A stretch of DNA of 64,000 nt, taken from positions 55,417,318-55,481,317 of the forward strand of contig NW_026262593.1 of assembly GCF_021869535.1 (NCBI RefSeq), in the 5' to 3' direction. Positions 11,956-23,569 of this stretch are shown one piece after another. The notes beneath the pieces were generated by a model. The model saw only the letters and a list, made by a program, of their open reading frames with translations. It searched no databases and was not told the DNA's origin. Both the position numbers and the translations under genes were made by a program. The first letter of the stretch is position 1. Every line of letters starts with the position of its first letter. The DNA comes from Mytilus californianus (taxonomy: Eukaryota > Mollusca > Bivalvia > Mytilida > Mytilidae).

Positions 11956-12721
11956 AAAAACGACGAAAAGGCAAACAGGAACACATAAAACCTGTTTCCT
12001 GTTCAAAATATATTTCTATTCATTATTTGTGTTTAGTAAAGTGATGATAAATCTGCAAACGTAAAATATTTCGTCTAAGTTAAGTGCACCCGAAGCATCA
12101 ATCTAGATTCACTATCATGATATCAGGAACAATCAATTGATTCTTTATTTTGTTCTTTTAATTTATTATATATAACGGCTGTATCTTAATTGCAAAGGTA
12201 TTTAAATTAAAAGTTCAAAGAATTTAAGCATTTAGAATTTTACGAAAGAAAATAAATAAGATGTCAGATCGTACTTTGTTTGGCCTATATAACTTTTTGG
12301 AATTTCGCCTCACTTATTAGTCTTTTGTAGATAAATCGCGTGTCTGGAGTACACAATTTCAATCCTGGTATCTATGATGAGTTCCATTCATATGAATATT
12401 TGTCTAAATTTTTCATTTACCGTCAATATCTAGTTCTCGCCACTCAGAGAAGATAGTATCACAGTACGTCTAAAGTTTGTAACCAATGATGGCAAGATGT
12501 GTGTCAATATAAAGGTGTAATAGCACCATTGATTTCCCCCTATTAGTCTTTGTTAAAATTGCACTTTTCACAAAATTGTGCAGAACTTATTATTGTTTCA
12601 AATAAAGAAATACTTGGCATGAGTAAAGTTTTATCCGGTTCAGAACTATAGATAAAATTTCACATAATATTGCATTGCATATAGGAAAATAATCAACACT
12701 GAAAGTTAACTAAAAAAATTG
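11956..12721. other. loop between the arms of the giant inverted repeat
   Basis: About 770 bp of unpaired, AT-rich sequence with no recognised coding region or repeat family. Confidence 0.6.
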
Positions 12722-12934
12722 GCATGGCGTTTTCAGTTTAAACTAATAATACTTTAGTTGTAGTAACCATTAACAACATAAGTAATAAGACGGTTGCCAC
12801 ATAAAAAGAAGGATCTGCTACCCATTCCAGAGCAAATGAGATCACAACTAGTTTTTTTTAAAGAAATATGGATATTCTCTTACTTTAGTTTTGAGTGATA
12901 AACCTCATCAAAGTATCTTATAGAAGAAACATGA

Positions 12935-13125
12935 CGACGCTTACTCATCTAAAGCAGCAGAGGACACCCCTAGTTTTTGATAGGGTTCATGTTACTTGTT
13001 CTTTAGTTTTCTGTGTAGTGTTTCGTGCAATTGTTTGTCTTTTCATCATTTCTCCTTTATTGAAATAGCCAGTTCATCTTCGACTGATTAGTTTTGAATG
13101 TCACATTGGTATTTCCCCCCTCTTA
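12935..13125 (+). repeat. Penelope-type 3' tail fragment in the right arm
   Basis: GGACACCCCTAGTTTTTGAT, GGGTTCATGTTACTT and AATGTCACATTGGTATTTCC parallel the tail at 35800-35980 and are mirrored at 11560-11750. Confidence 0.5.
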
Positions 13126-14189
13126 TTCTTTTTAATAACAACAAACAAACAATAAAAATAAACATTTTTTATCCTTCCATAATAGATTCTTTTTATATTG
13201 TTGTCTTAAAATGCAAAAAATTAATCATATAAATACATGTACCGTATATCGTGTTTTTTTTCGTGTGTGTTTCATCTTAGCTTTTTTCGGGGCAGCTTAA
13301 AAAATCGAAAATATCCCCCGCGTAAATTTTCCTACATATTTCAAGATGTTAAGCTGTTTAAAAGTTTCATACTTTAAACTGTTAATTATCAAGTGTACAC
13401 AAAATAATGATGTTACTAGTAATTAGAATAAAGCGAAATCCGACGTCCACGGATTCCCTAATCTTCACACAATTATTGTCCTTTTTTTATAAAAAAAATA
13501 CATGGTTCATGTCCGGAACCATATTGAACATATTAGTTCAACTAATGTCCTACAATTATTTTATCACATAATATATAACTATGTTTAAAACAAGATAGAT
13601 TCCTTCTGATAAGAAATTATCATAATTTCAACAGTAATATATGCTATTTATAAATTTTATTTTCGTATCAATGATAATCTGGCCCGTTTCTGTTGAATCC
13701 GTTACCAAGATCATTCTTGTTTGTTTTCTGCAAACTATGATTTTTAATTGCCCTTACAGTATCTTTTCTATAGTTTTTTTCTTTTTTTTTAAATATAAAA
13801 AACAGTCCCCAATTTATGATATACATAATGCACCAATAATAGCAAATAAAACAAAATCAGTTATCGTAAAGATTTGACACGTTCAAGTTGCAACCTTGAG
13901 ACTACTAAAAGTACCAAAACTTGTACTTTGTATTTTTATCATACGCGTGACATGTGCACAGTATTTATTTGTCTGTCATCTTGTGGGCTGATAGGAAAGA
14001 TTGAAGTTCAATTTGATCTCCTTGATCCGGTTAACTACTTTGCAAGATTATTTTAATTTTAACCCGTAGGCATTCATATCGATCTGAGATTTATTAGATA
14101 GAACGTTCAATGTGTGTAAAGGAGGACAAGCAACACACTGTATCAGTACAGATTAATTGTGAGCATTGCCTATCCAGTTTCCTAGCCTG

Positions 14190-14482
14190 CCGTAACAGGT
14201 CTTATTACCAGAAAGTTAACCTTTCCCCTAAAAATATGTACAATGCAATAAAACATACGAACAAACGCTTACCTGATTCGCTCATCCTCAGAATATAAAA
14301 AAAAATTTAAAATATAAAACCAATTATATACAAATGCCGTGACAGGTCTTAATACCAACAAGTGAACCTTCACACTGAAAAATATGTACAATGCAATAAA
14401 TCATACGATCAAACACTCACCTAAATGGCTCATCCACAAAATATAAAAAAAAAAATGCAACATATAAAACCAATTATGTACA
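14190..14482 (+). repeat. 147-bp tandem duplication
   Basis: Two units start at 14190 and 14337 with CCGT(A/G)ACAGGTCTTA and both run through AATATGTACAATGCAATAAA and a run of A to ATATAAAACCAATTAT. The pair occurs only in the right arm of the inverted repeat. Confidence 0.65.
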
Positions 14483-15599
14483 AAATAAGGGATAAGGTTG
14501 TAGCAATAAAACCAGGATGATTTCAAAAAAGAAAGATTTGAAAGCAGTGAAAACTGCACAATTTAAGCAGCATGACTTTATCATGTGAAAATACAAATAC
14601 TAAAAAATTCAGGCTAAAAATAAGGCGTCGGTACTTTAATTTACACATCGCGGGTGTGTTCTAGTATATATATATATATTACTCCTCACAAGTATCCGGT
14701 TTCAGTGCAGACTTAGGTGACACACGTTCATGGACCCAAAATCCGTCAAAATCCGTAGAAAATCAAAAGGGCGTAAAGCCAAATACGAATAATGCTACCT
14801 TATCCTTTAGAATTGGCATACGGTTTTCGTTACGTAATTGTTTTAAAGAATTAAGCAAATTTTATGGGCAAAGTCACACAATGTAAGACATTTTTTATTT
14901 AAATTGTTAGATTTTAGTAATTATAGTCAAATCTTAGCTAAACATACCCCAATTTGACTTTTTGTTTAGTCATATCATCATAATTTTCTTATTATCAAAC
15001 ATTTTCTCTTTTTTTAATGGAACTACAAGATATTACGAAAAAGAAATATTCAAAGTAATGTGTAAAACAGTATATGAGATTTTTTAAGTACTAATAAAGT
15101 CCTCTGATGTGTAATTTTTACCGATTGTGTGTTATTCCCGATTGTGTGAGTGTTAATTCGCATGGCAGTTGGTGATATTCGGCTTTGATCGTTACTGATG
15201 AGGTCAGTCCAGAAAAGCGCTTATGAAGCATTAGTTTTATAGTGTCGTTTTCATTTTTTTTTATGAAAAAAAGCAGCAGATTTTTACTCTGTCAAATCAC
15301 CCGGTCCACTTCTTTAGGAGTTCGTGATATTCTTCCTTTGATTGTTAATGCTTAACCATTCTCTTCCCTTTGCTCAATTGATAGATCGACTACATCGTCT
15401 CATATAACAGAGTTTTCTTCTTCAAAACTTGGGAAACGTAGATACCTATTTCTTGTTTTGAGTAATGAACAATAGTCCTTTTAGAAAAACACTCTAATTC
15501 CACGTCAAATATATCGAGGACAATGTCATCCAATGAGTATGAATTGAGCACATCTACAAGCAGATTTGTCTTTATCATTACATGAAACAGAATTTTCCC

Positions 15600-16020
15600 A
15601 AAGACAACAAACAAAATTTATCGCAAAGGTCTATGATTTCACTTTTAGATGATATCCTGTCACTCAATATCCCATATTTTAATGAGCTCTTCCATCTCAT
15701 AATTACAATTGATCTTGATATTAAGGATAATACCAAAATAAGAGTGCCTGCATCATATCTTGATATTTTTTCTCAAAACTGAAAAATATGGAAGACTTCA
15801 AACTAAAATCTATGACAAACGTAATAAGTTGTCATTTTCCAATTTACCAGTAACATGCTACATGTTTCAGTTTCCATTTACGCCCGTGCATCCATCCATG
15901 CATGTTCACAGAATGCGAATAAGTTTGTGCTCCTAACACAAAAACTGCTCCAATAGAAATATCAGGACGAAACGACTGCAATCAACACTGCATAAGTTTT
16001 AGGGTCATCATCAAGAATTC
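15600..16020 (+). pseudogene. Penelope-type reverse transcriptase relic
   Basis: The frame gives DDILSLNIPYFNELFHLI, then DIKDNTKIRVPASYLDIF, a close match to the RT segment at 28780-28920 (YIDDVLSLNNPYF... ASYLDLF). The first residues of the YIDD box are lost, a stop follows and the rest is frameshifted. It starts just outside the right end of the giant inverted repeat. Confidence 0.65.
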
Positions 16021-16509
16021 GTTGACCCATACGCAGTGTCTAGATCTGGGTCTCAGCTCACCAATGACATGTTTATGCTGTGTTTGATTCAGTATAGTAG
16101 TCTGATCTGTATTGTATTCCTATTCTCGATTTTTTTCATTTTGACTGAGTGTAGATTCATATGAAAAGAAGGGCGGATGTCGAGTGATCGAAGTAGTTCA
16201 ACATCTGTATCACTAGCCTGTCAACACCAAGATTATGTGTTCTTATCCTCAATTTACAACACAAAAAACAGAAAAAAAATAATGTAAAAGACAATGAGAA
16301 TAAGGGCAAATTGAACTTGGAAAAAAGTGAATGGGCGAGCAGACCCGGATTCTGAAAGCTTTAGTGGCTTAATAATGTGTAAGGAGACATTATATTTTAA
16401 AATTTGTAATAGTTATTTTGTTGACATTTTATAGACACTGTTTTTTTCATCACTGTTTTTGATAGATCAGAAAGAAATAGTTACTTTTTATGTGCATGAT
16501 ATAAAAGAT

Positions 16510-16700
16510 CTATTACCAAAATTAGCAGATGTGATGTGATTGCTAATGGGACAACTATCTAGGAGAGTTCTAAATGATGTTGATGCAAGGGATTATAGGT
16601 GACAGCATAGCCTTCAACACTGCACAAATCTCATACTGTATGGTCCGCTATTAAAGGCACGTACGTAAAATATGAACCAATTCAAAAGAGAAAGTTAATC
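16510..16700 (+). repeat. SINE-like dispersed repeat, family B (decayed)
   Basis: GATTGCTAATGGGACAACTATC followed by CATAGCCTTCAACACTG and an AAAGGCACGTA stretch follows the same order as the better copy at 44808-45075. Confidence 0.5.
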
Positions 16701-16914
16701 AATACAAATAGTGTTTCGGTCTGATATTCAAAACCTACTGATAAGTTGCTTTGCATATCAGCACATTCTTACTAGTGTAAACGGGTCGAAACTCATAGAA
16801 AAATGATACGCTAAATTTATTCATTACATTCTTTGTATCACTACCAAAAATGTTCTCTAATATCTTTAGGTATTAAAATAACTCATCAATGATATATATC
16901 AAGATTAACATTGT

Positions 16915-17210
16915 GAACGCCAGACGCGCATCAACAGAAGACTCATCAGTTCCGCTCGAATAAAAAAAACTGAAACGGTATAAAAAAGTACAAAGTTGAT
17001 GAGCATAGAGAACACATGATTCCGAAAGGATTTTCCAAACACAGTTAAATTACAAGTAAATTATTCCTAGGGTAAAAAAATCTAGGTATTTCGAAAAATT
17101 GAAAGTTTTTTTCAACAGTTAATCTATGAACATGACCATATCAATCATAATGCATGTTGACCACTGGGATGGTGATACTCTCGGGAGGAAACCTCCAAAG
17201 TATTGATATC
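16915..17210 (+). repeat. dispersed repeat, family D (GCCAGACGCGC)
   Basis: ACGCCAGACGCGCATC, AGACTCATCAGTTCCGCTCG, ACAAAGTTGATGAGCATAG and a tail GATGGTGATACTCTCGGGAGG. An inverted copy with the same order lies at 21130-21400. Confidence 0.6.
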
Positions 17211-19069
17211 TATATCTTGGATGAAATTAAAAATTAAAAATTTTCAATTTATTTCACTGTTTTTAATCATCAATATTTTTCACTAATATTCAAGGGGCGG
17301 ATCTAGGACGTTTACTAAAAAAAGGGAGGATTGCTAAAACGAATATATATATATAAAAAAAGTTTGGACAATTTTATGCTACAAAATTATATATTTTCAA
17401 GTCAAGTATTCTGAAGTAACAATATTTTCTTGATATAGATACACAAGATTTGATTTGATGTTTTTTCTAAAAAAAAATTTTCAGTTGTATCTTGGGAATC
17501 TAGCAATGACACATTCAACAAAATATTTTCAGAACTACATCAGTCACCGTTATTTTCAAGTGCTTATCTTGATAGTCACAAGTCCTTCATTGTTAGTATT
17601 TGGGGACTTCCTTACGTATCTGTATTACTATTTCAATGTAAACAGTGTCCACATTCGCCAGCTAGACAACACAACAGAATGTTAGATTTCAGAGAGGCAT
17701 ATACGTCTGCTGACACCCACCAGAACGCGCCTCTACACACGTCATTATTTAAACTCACCCATCAGACAACACAAAACTGTGTACATTCTTGGTTCTAAAA
17801 AAATCAGAACAGATACTATCACTTTTATTTCCAGTCAAACTGAACTTTGTCTTTGTAAACTTTAAATAATCTGACACACATGGTAATATCATTACATAGA
17901 AAGACACGTTTTACAATGTTTAAAACGAACAAATAGAAATAAACAAAGAAATCAATTGTTATGATCTTATAAAAAAAACCGAGCAAAATGCGAAAACAAC
18001 AACATGTCATAAAAATTTCATTTTCAGTGTTTTTTGTTACTTCTTGATATTCCGGAACTATTGTATAAAATATGTCTTTTGTGACACATTTTAATTTGTA
18101 TTGATGGTAATTAGTTTTAAAACACATATGAATGTGATTGACTGATTGAATGTGTTATCAACTTATATGATTCAAGTCTCGTTATAACGATTTGTTATCT
18201 TTAAAAATACGCTTGCAAAGTTCTAGTATATTCGCACTACGTGAATTTACTTTGATATCAATGATGACGACTGATATACAATTTAAAAGTAACACGTTCA
18301 AGTATATAGCTTCATCATGTTCATGTGGCTGTGTTTGTTATTAATATTTTTAAAACAGACAATACACCTATACAATTTCAAATTATCTTGTATTTTTGAC
18401 AAAATTGATGTTTTGCTTAGTTAGTTATACATTTTTCGAATTCACTGTTTAATGATAATTGATAGATTCATTTGAACGCTTTATGACCACTGACTTTGAA
18501 AATGACAGTCATGGGAAAAGATATGAATTAAGGGATGGATAGAAAAAGGAAGGTTCGTTTATAAAAGCTTATAAAAACAGCTTGAGAGGAAACCACTGCA
18601 AAACAATTAAACACAAATACGGGAATAACTATTGTTTGTGTTGCAGATGCGTATCATGGTTCTTCTATACTATATCCAATTGAGAGTTTTTAGATATGAA
18701 ATGAATGATTTTTTTTCAGGTTTTTCATTTGGAACTAAAATAACTATAAAGTTATTTAATGCAAGCTACTTATTTTGGTTATTTATTTTGTCGTTCGGTT
18801 GATGTCTCATTGACGTACATATCACATCTACTTATTATTTTGATCATACATATAAAATCTAAAACCATTTTGGTATTTTCATGTTCTGTATTTTCGGACT
18901 TAAGAATCTATTACAGGATTTCATTTTATTTATGCAATTCACTTGTAAACGAAATATATTTTTACCTAATGTAATGTTTATTTTTCATATCTAAAGTCTT
19001 ACACCATCGTTTATCTTATCTCCTCATGTTGTCAACATATTTTGTTTCCATGTCTTTATTTACCTGCAG
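17211..19069. other. no supported gene; AT-rich DNA with repeat scraps
   Basis: Holds a GGGGCGGATCTAG-type repeat end near 17293 and a short inverted fragment of repeat family B near 18790-18835. A phase-1 acceptor at 18719 (TTTTTTTCAG) opens 25 hydrophobic codons to a stop, but it lies against the family B fragment, so I do not call it an exon. Confidence 0.4.
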
Positions 19070-19108
19070 ATTTGATTGCAAAAGAAGCTGAATTTTCTTA
19101 TGCAAAAG
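19070..19108 (+). CDS. candidate small exon (5' region of the HEPN gene or a neighbour)
   Basis: TTTATTTACCTGCAG precedes 39 nt and the donor GTATGTTAT follows. The frame is open in phase 1 on both sides and encodes LIAKEAEFSYAK with split codons at each end. It joins in phase to the next candidate at 19254. No domain is recognised. Assignment to the HEPN gene is inferred only from strand, position and shared phase-1 borders. Confidence 0.45.
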
Positions 19109-19253
19109 GTATGTTATATATGATTTTATGCGTTAACGTCACAGTAATCTTACTTTTCAAATGAATAATATAACGGATTTTATTTCATTTTCAGTGTTAA
19201 ATTCTTTTGTTATTTAAAGTGGAAAGCTCAAGAATAATTAATATACTTCAAAG

Positions 19254-19310
19254 TTTCTGAAGCTCTATTGACGGATTACAAATCAAGATCAGTACTTTTG
19301 GGTAACCCAG
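19254..19310 (+). CDS. candidate exon with SVLLGNPG
   Basis: An AG at 19252-19253 is followed by 57 nt in phase 1 encoding SEALLTDYKSRSVLLGNP, ending at the strong donor GTATGTACA in phase 1. The LLGNPG end resembles the start of a P-loop but no GK[ST] follows in any exon found, so I do not call an NTPase. The leaving phase fits the HEPN exon at 31210 directly but not the exon at 21737, so either that exon is alternative or another exon was missed. Confidence 0.4.
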
Positions 19311-19944
19311 GTATGTACAATGTCATAAGTTTTCTTTGGAATACAACGAAAACCAGTACAGGAATTTGTATTTCTAGTTACTTTATAAGCCCATCTGATT
19401 CAAGCCTCGTTTTAGATTTGATATTCTAAAAGATACACTTGCGTGAATGGACTTTAATATCAATGATGATAACTAATATACAATTTAAAAGTAACACGTT
19501 CAAGTAAAAAACTTCATAATACTGTGGGGTTTTTTTTACTGTGTAATATTATTGTAACCTGTTTATCATCCCGCCTGTTTTGACATATGTGTGCTTTCGA
19601 AATGTACTTTTTTTCTTTGTCTATTGTTTAGTTTATATGATAGTGTAAACAGTTATTTAATATAGGCATGACAACATTTAAACTAATATTTGAAATAAAT
19701 ATTATTGAAAAGCACGATGTTATCAGTTTTTGTTTTTATGTTATAACCATCTGCAATTTTAATATTATTAAAAGCACGATGCTATCAGTGTGTGTATTAT
19801 GTGGTGCATTTCTGTTATAACCTTTCACAATTTAAAAAAAATACAGTAGGATGAGTTGAGAACGATAAAACTATCATTTGTTCTACGCATTAATTTCGTG
19901 AAAAGGTATAAAAGTGATATATTTATATATGTGATATATCAATG

Positions 19945-20035
19945 TTTCCTTGGTTGCCTTGGGTTGTTTTCTGCTCTTATGTTGGTATGTTGTCTCTTTG
20001 ACACGTTCCCCGTTTCCATTCTCAATTTTATTCCA
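19945..20035 (-). repeat. SINE-like dispersed repeat, family A
   Basis: Ends on the plus strand with TGTCTCTTTGACACGTTCCC and CGTTTCCATTCTCAATTTTA, the reverse complement of the head of the copy at 8238. Confidence 0.6.
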
Positions 20036-20223
20036 TTATAGTATGAACATTTACATTGTAAAAATCCTACATTACATGCTTGCAATTACATGTAATTTCT
20101 TCGAGATGTTATATTCATATTACCTTGCATAATAAGGGAAATAAAGATCAAATTTCTACAACATAAAAAAACCAATAATGATGATATTTGGGCAAGTTCA
20201 AACATACATATTTAATGTTTTTA

Positions 20224-20614
20224 AGGATGTTCGTTCCTCTGTTTCAAAATAACAAGCGTTTTACAAGACTGTAATACACTGAAGGTATTTAAAGATAAAA
20301 TTACTTAAAAAGAAGAAAAAACTAAGGGTCCGTTTACTTGTTTTTGGATATAAAATCAATAGAAATTTGTCAGGGAATGATTCATTCTAAATTTTTCAGA
20401 CATTTAACACTGGCACCTTTTTCTTTGAAAAACTATGAAGAAAAAAATAACAGGGATTTATAAGATTATGATAAAGGCCTTTTTATACTAAATGTCATAA
20501 AATTCTGAAAAAAAGAAGGGTTACCAGGCAAAATTTTTATTGGCACTTCCAGGATAAAACTTAAGGATTCCAAATATCTGATAAAAAGTTTAAAACAAGA
20601 GTAGGGAACATCCT
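20224..20614. mobile_element. 391-bp MITE with TTA target duplication
   Basis: Left end AGGATGTTCGTTCCTCT, right end (reverse complement) AGGATGTTCCCTACTCT, flanked by TTA at 20221-20223 and 20615-20617. A 3-bp TTA duplication points to a PIF/Harbinger-type origin. No transposase is encoded. Confidence 0.65.
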
Positions 20615-21129
20615 TTAAGTAATTATTCATGCCTTTGTGAATTATTTTTATTTTAATACGACGAACACGGTATTTCATTAGATTTATTTCCAAACGTTCT
20701 AGGTCAAGGCAAATATTGACTCCAGTAATGAAACACGCTATTAATGTCGACGAAAATTTCCAAGAAATCTGCATTTATGCCATGCATAAACAATTCACAA
20801 TTACAAGCGGTAAAAATGAAGTAAAATGTAGTAATTGTATTTATTATATACCTAGTAGTAAATACAGATACATTGTATGTGTAATACGGTCAACTGCAAT
20901 CGTGCTGTAATAGCTATCCGTGATGATATCGATATCAGTCATGGTTGCAAGGCTTTATCGCACCTTTAATCTATATGACGTCACGTCATCGATGTCAGTC
21001 ACTGTTGCAAAGGCTTTATCAAAGTCCTAAATCTATGACGCCATATCAAACTCCTTATCTGTATGACGTCATGTCACAAATGGTGAACAAATATTATAAT
21101 GTAAGAAATGTCAAGCATAAGTGATAGCC

Positions 21130-21400
21130 CAGTACATTGACTCACTGATGGTGTAGTTTTCCTCCCCGAGGGTGTCACCAACTCATTATTCAACACTTCC
21201 GTGTTGACATGAACTATCATTGATACTGTCACATTTATAAATTATCTGTTGAAAAACCTTTGCATTGTTCAAAATACTTAGGATGTTTTTACCGAAGGAA
21301 TATATTTCCTTAATTGTGTTTGGCAAAACCTCTCGAAATTTTGTGTCCTCAATGGTCTTCAAATTTTATTCGAGCGTCACTATAGACAAAACGCGCATTT
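21130..21400 (-). repeat. dispersed repeat, family D
   Basis: Plus strand reads TTTCCTCCCCGAGGGTGTCA ... CGAGCGTCACTATAGACA and AAACGCGCATTTGGC, the reverse-complement order of the copy at 16915-17210. Confidence 0.6.
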
Positions 21401-21736
21401 GGCTTAAAAATTATAACTTAGATATCTTTGATGATAATTTCCTAATGCAAGAAAAAATGTGAATTGTAAAATAGTTGAATATCCAGTATAACACATATAA
21501 ACGGTGTGAAGGCACCCAAGACAGTACTTTAATGGTAACTCACTCTGCATTTAATCACAAACTATGTCAAAGATGAATCTGTCCAAAAACAAAATCATCG
21601 GTTTCGTAATGACCTTGCAGTTCTGCACAAAATACGGATAGGTCATATTCAGAATTAAAACATCGCACCTTGACTGAAAGTTATTGACTTTTTTTCAGTG
21701 TATGATTACAATCATATGTTTTACTTTTTATGTTAG

Positions 21737-21863
21737 AGAAATACTCAAACACAGTTTACGAACGCTAAAAAAAAGATGGAAGGTATTCAAAGACGATTAA
21801 GTCGAGCAAAAACAAGTCAAGAAGTTTCAACAACACCTCCTGGTATAACAAAATCCTCTGCAG
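21737..21863 (+). CDS. candidate exon upstream of the HEPN domain
   Basis: After TTTTTATGTTAG, 127 nt are open in one frame: RNTQTQFTNAKKKMEGIQ, then a basic segment and STTPPGITKSSA, to a donor GTTCGTTTTG in phase 1. The final G joins the AT of the HEPN exon at 31210 to make Asp, keeping the frame. The content (Lys/Arg-rich, then Ser/Thr/Pro) looks like a linker, not a fold. It enters in phase 0 or 2, which does not match the phase-1 exit at 19310. It also splices in frame to the alternative 3' exon at 22894. Confidence 0.5.
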
Positions 21864-21924
21864 GTTCGTTTTGTTTTATATTTCAGTTGGCTAATTATAG
21901 GTTTCATAACAAGTGATTTTGGAT

Positions 21925-22045
21925 ATAGCTGGATATCAACTCGAGTTATTTAATTTGAATATAATGATAAACGAGCCTTCGGCGAGTTAATCAATACTAT
22001 TTAAATTAAATAACGAGAGTTGATATCAAGCGATATCCTATTCTA
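21925..22045. repeat. long imperfect hairpin
   Basis: GGATATCAACTCGAGTTATT pairs with AATAACGAGAGTTGATATC downstream, and the inner ATGATAAACGAGCC pairs partly with GGCGAGTTAATCA around a TTC loop. This is a fold-back sequence of about 100 nt within DNA otherwise without features to 22600. Confidence 0.6.
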
Positions 22046-22893
22046 ACAAGTTCTTAAACCTATTTCTCTTATGGTCAACACTCTCATTGTGTTAAATTAA
22101 AAATTCCGCGAATCGTTGATCTAGTATTTTGCACATACCAGTATGACGTCATATGTCCTGTTCCGATGTCAATTTAAAACTTTTTCTACGCTTCAGAATG
22201 TATTAAAAGTTGACAAAAAGAATATTTTATGGTAAAAACTGTGCGTATTTTGTAAAATATTGAAGAATCCACATATGTCGGTTGCCATGGACGAAATAGA
22301 CATCGTCTTAACCTTTAATGCCCGAACGAATAGCCAATGAAAATGTTGTAATATCGTCTCATGATGCTGGATAAGCCAATCAATTTAATGCAGATTTTCG
22401 TATCACTTTTTCGTATCACACTCCGTGCAGTGTGCTACGAGATATATCTCTTCATGCAAGAAATAGATAACAGGCCACAACCAATGTTTGTTGTAATAAT
22501 CTCATTTTATATCTGACTACTCTTATTAATCCTTCATAAAAAAAAACTGCACATTTTTTGAAACTTAGCGTCATAAGAAGGAACAACTTGATGTTTTGCC
22601 TAATAAAATAAATATTTGTCAAAAGCATGTCACGCATGACGTCACTTATTACAGATTTCCCATAAAATGACTTGTGTACGTAATCCGACGTATGGACCTA
22701 ATAAGACCGGTTATTGCCCAAATATTGTGTATGATACGTTGCGCAAGTTTTGATAAAGTGTTGCAACACAATGTAAATCATATAATAGCGTTTTTGTCAA
22801 TATCAAGGAATGTTTATTTGAAGAAAAATTATGTTGTTTTTTTTACATATCGAGTGATTCTCATGATTAAATTCTTAATTTTCTTTACCATAG

Positions 22894-22976
22894 GATCACA
22901 TAGAAACTCGTATCCCTTATCAACCATACGAATGATGATTGTTTTTGTTTTTACTATCATGACAATAGGTTTTTGA
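22894..22976 (+). CDS. candidate alternative 3' exon encoding a hydrophobic tail
   Basis: A pyrimidine-rich acceptor (TTTTCTTTACCATAG) opens a phase-1 frame of 26 codons to TGA: SHRNSYPLSTIR then MMIVFVFTIMTIGF. The last 14-16 residues are hydrophobic and could anchor a protein in a membrane. The preceding exon at 21737-21863 leaves in phase 1, so the two splice in frame. If used, the product would end here, without HEPN or propeller. AT-rich DNA often yields hydrophobic frames, so this is a weak call. Confidence 0.3.
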
Positions 22977-23213
22977 TATATACCTTACAAATATTATTTT
23001 GTTCTACAATTATATGCATATTTATTTCGTTTCCAATGTATTTTATTTATATCTTAATTACTTTTTGGCTGGAGAGAAATTATTCAGAGAGCAATTTCAA
23101 AATTGAGACTACATCCCGTATTATAAAGCATTTCGAACTCCCATTCTGCAAATTAGAAGGAATAATAAAGACTTGTTTAGAGACTATCGGTTCCCTCCAA
23201 GGAGAAGGGACAA

Positions 23214-23266
23214 TAGAGATTTACGGAAAGTCTCGGTTCCGACTGTTGACTCCGACTCTGACAACA
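23214..23266. repeat. short dispersed repeat, inverted partner at 24820-24872
   Basis: ATTTACGGAAAGTCTCGG ... TTGACTCCGACTCTGACA is found reversed at 24820-24872 with a few changes. Both read IYGKxRxRxLTPTLT in one frame, which is a translation of the repeat, not a gene. Confidence 0.5.
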
Positions 23267-23569
23267 AAATTTACATGAGTCGTCTCATAGTTAATCCAGT
23301 GGCGCACTTGATTCATATGGAGTATATAAACAGAGGATACTATCGCTCCGCCGACAATAAGAATCAAAATTTGAATCCAGAGTTATCGTAACTGCACATT
23401 CCAATCGGATATGTCGTCAAGCTCATACTCATGTATAGTTATTTTGAATGATTTTTTTCTACCATCTCTAATGCCATAGAAGAAAAAAAATGCAATAAAA
23501 AGGCAGGCCTTTACCAAGAAAGAATAAACGTCAGACTCAATATTTGCTGAAAATAAAATGTAGGACGAA

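Larger units (their letters stand above)
12722..15487 (-). repeat. right arm of a giant inverted repeat
   Basis: This is the partner of 9685-11955. It is longer because it holds an extra segment at about 14110-14890 that the left arm lacks, including a 147-bp tandem duplication. Reading frames at 13641-14056 are only AT-rich shadows within the arm. Confidence 0.85.

Noticed and set aside
19254-19310. P-loop NTPase from LLGNPG
   Set aside because: The required GK[ST] is absent in the exon and no exon supplying it was found.
20716-20910. Frame with MKHAINVDENFQEICIYAM and a GTAAAA donor-like site
   Set aside because: The preceding AG lacks a pyrimidine tract, the opposite strand is also open, and no domain is visible.
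22674-23278. Two overlapping frames suggesting a membrane protein
   Set aside because: Hydrophobic residues come from AT-rich codons; only the part after the acceptor at 22894 has any splice support.
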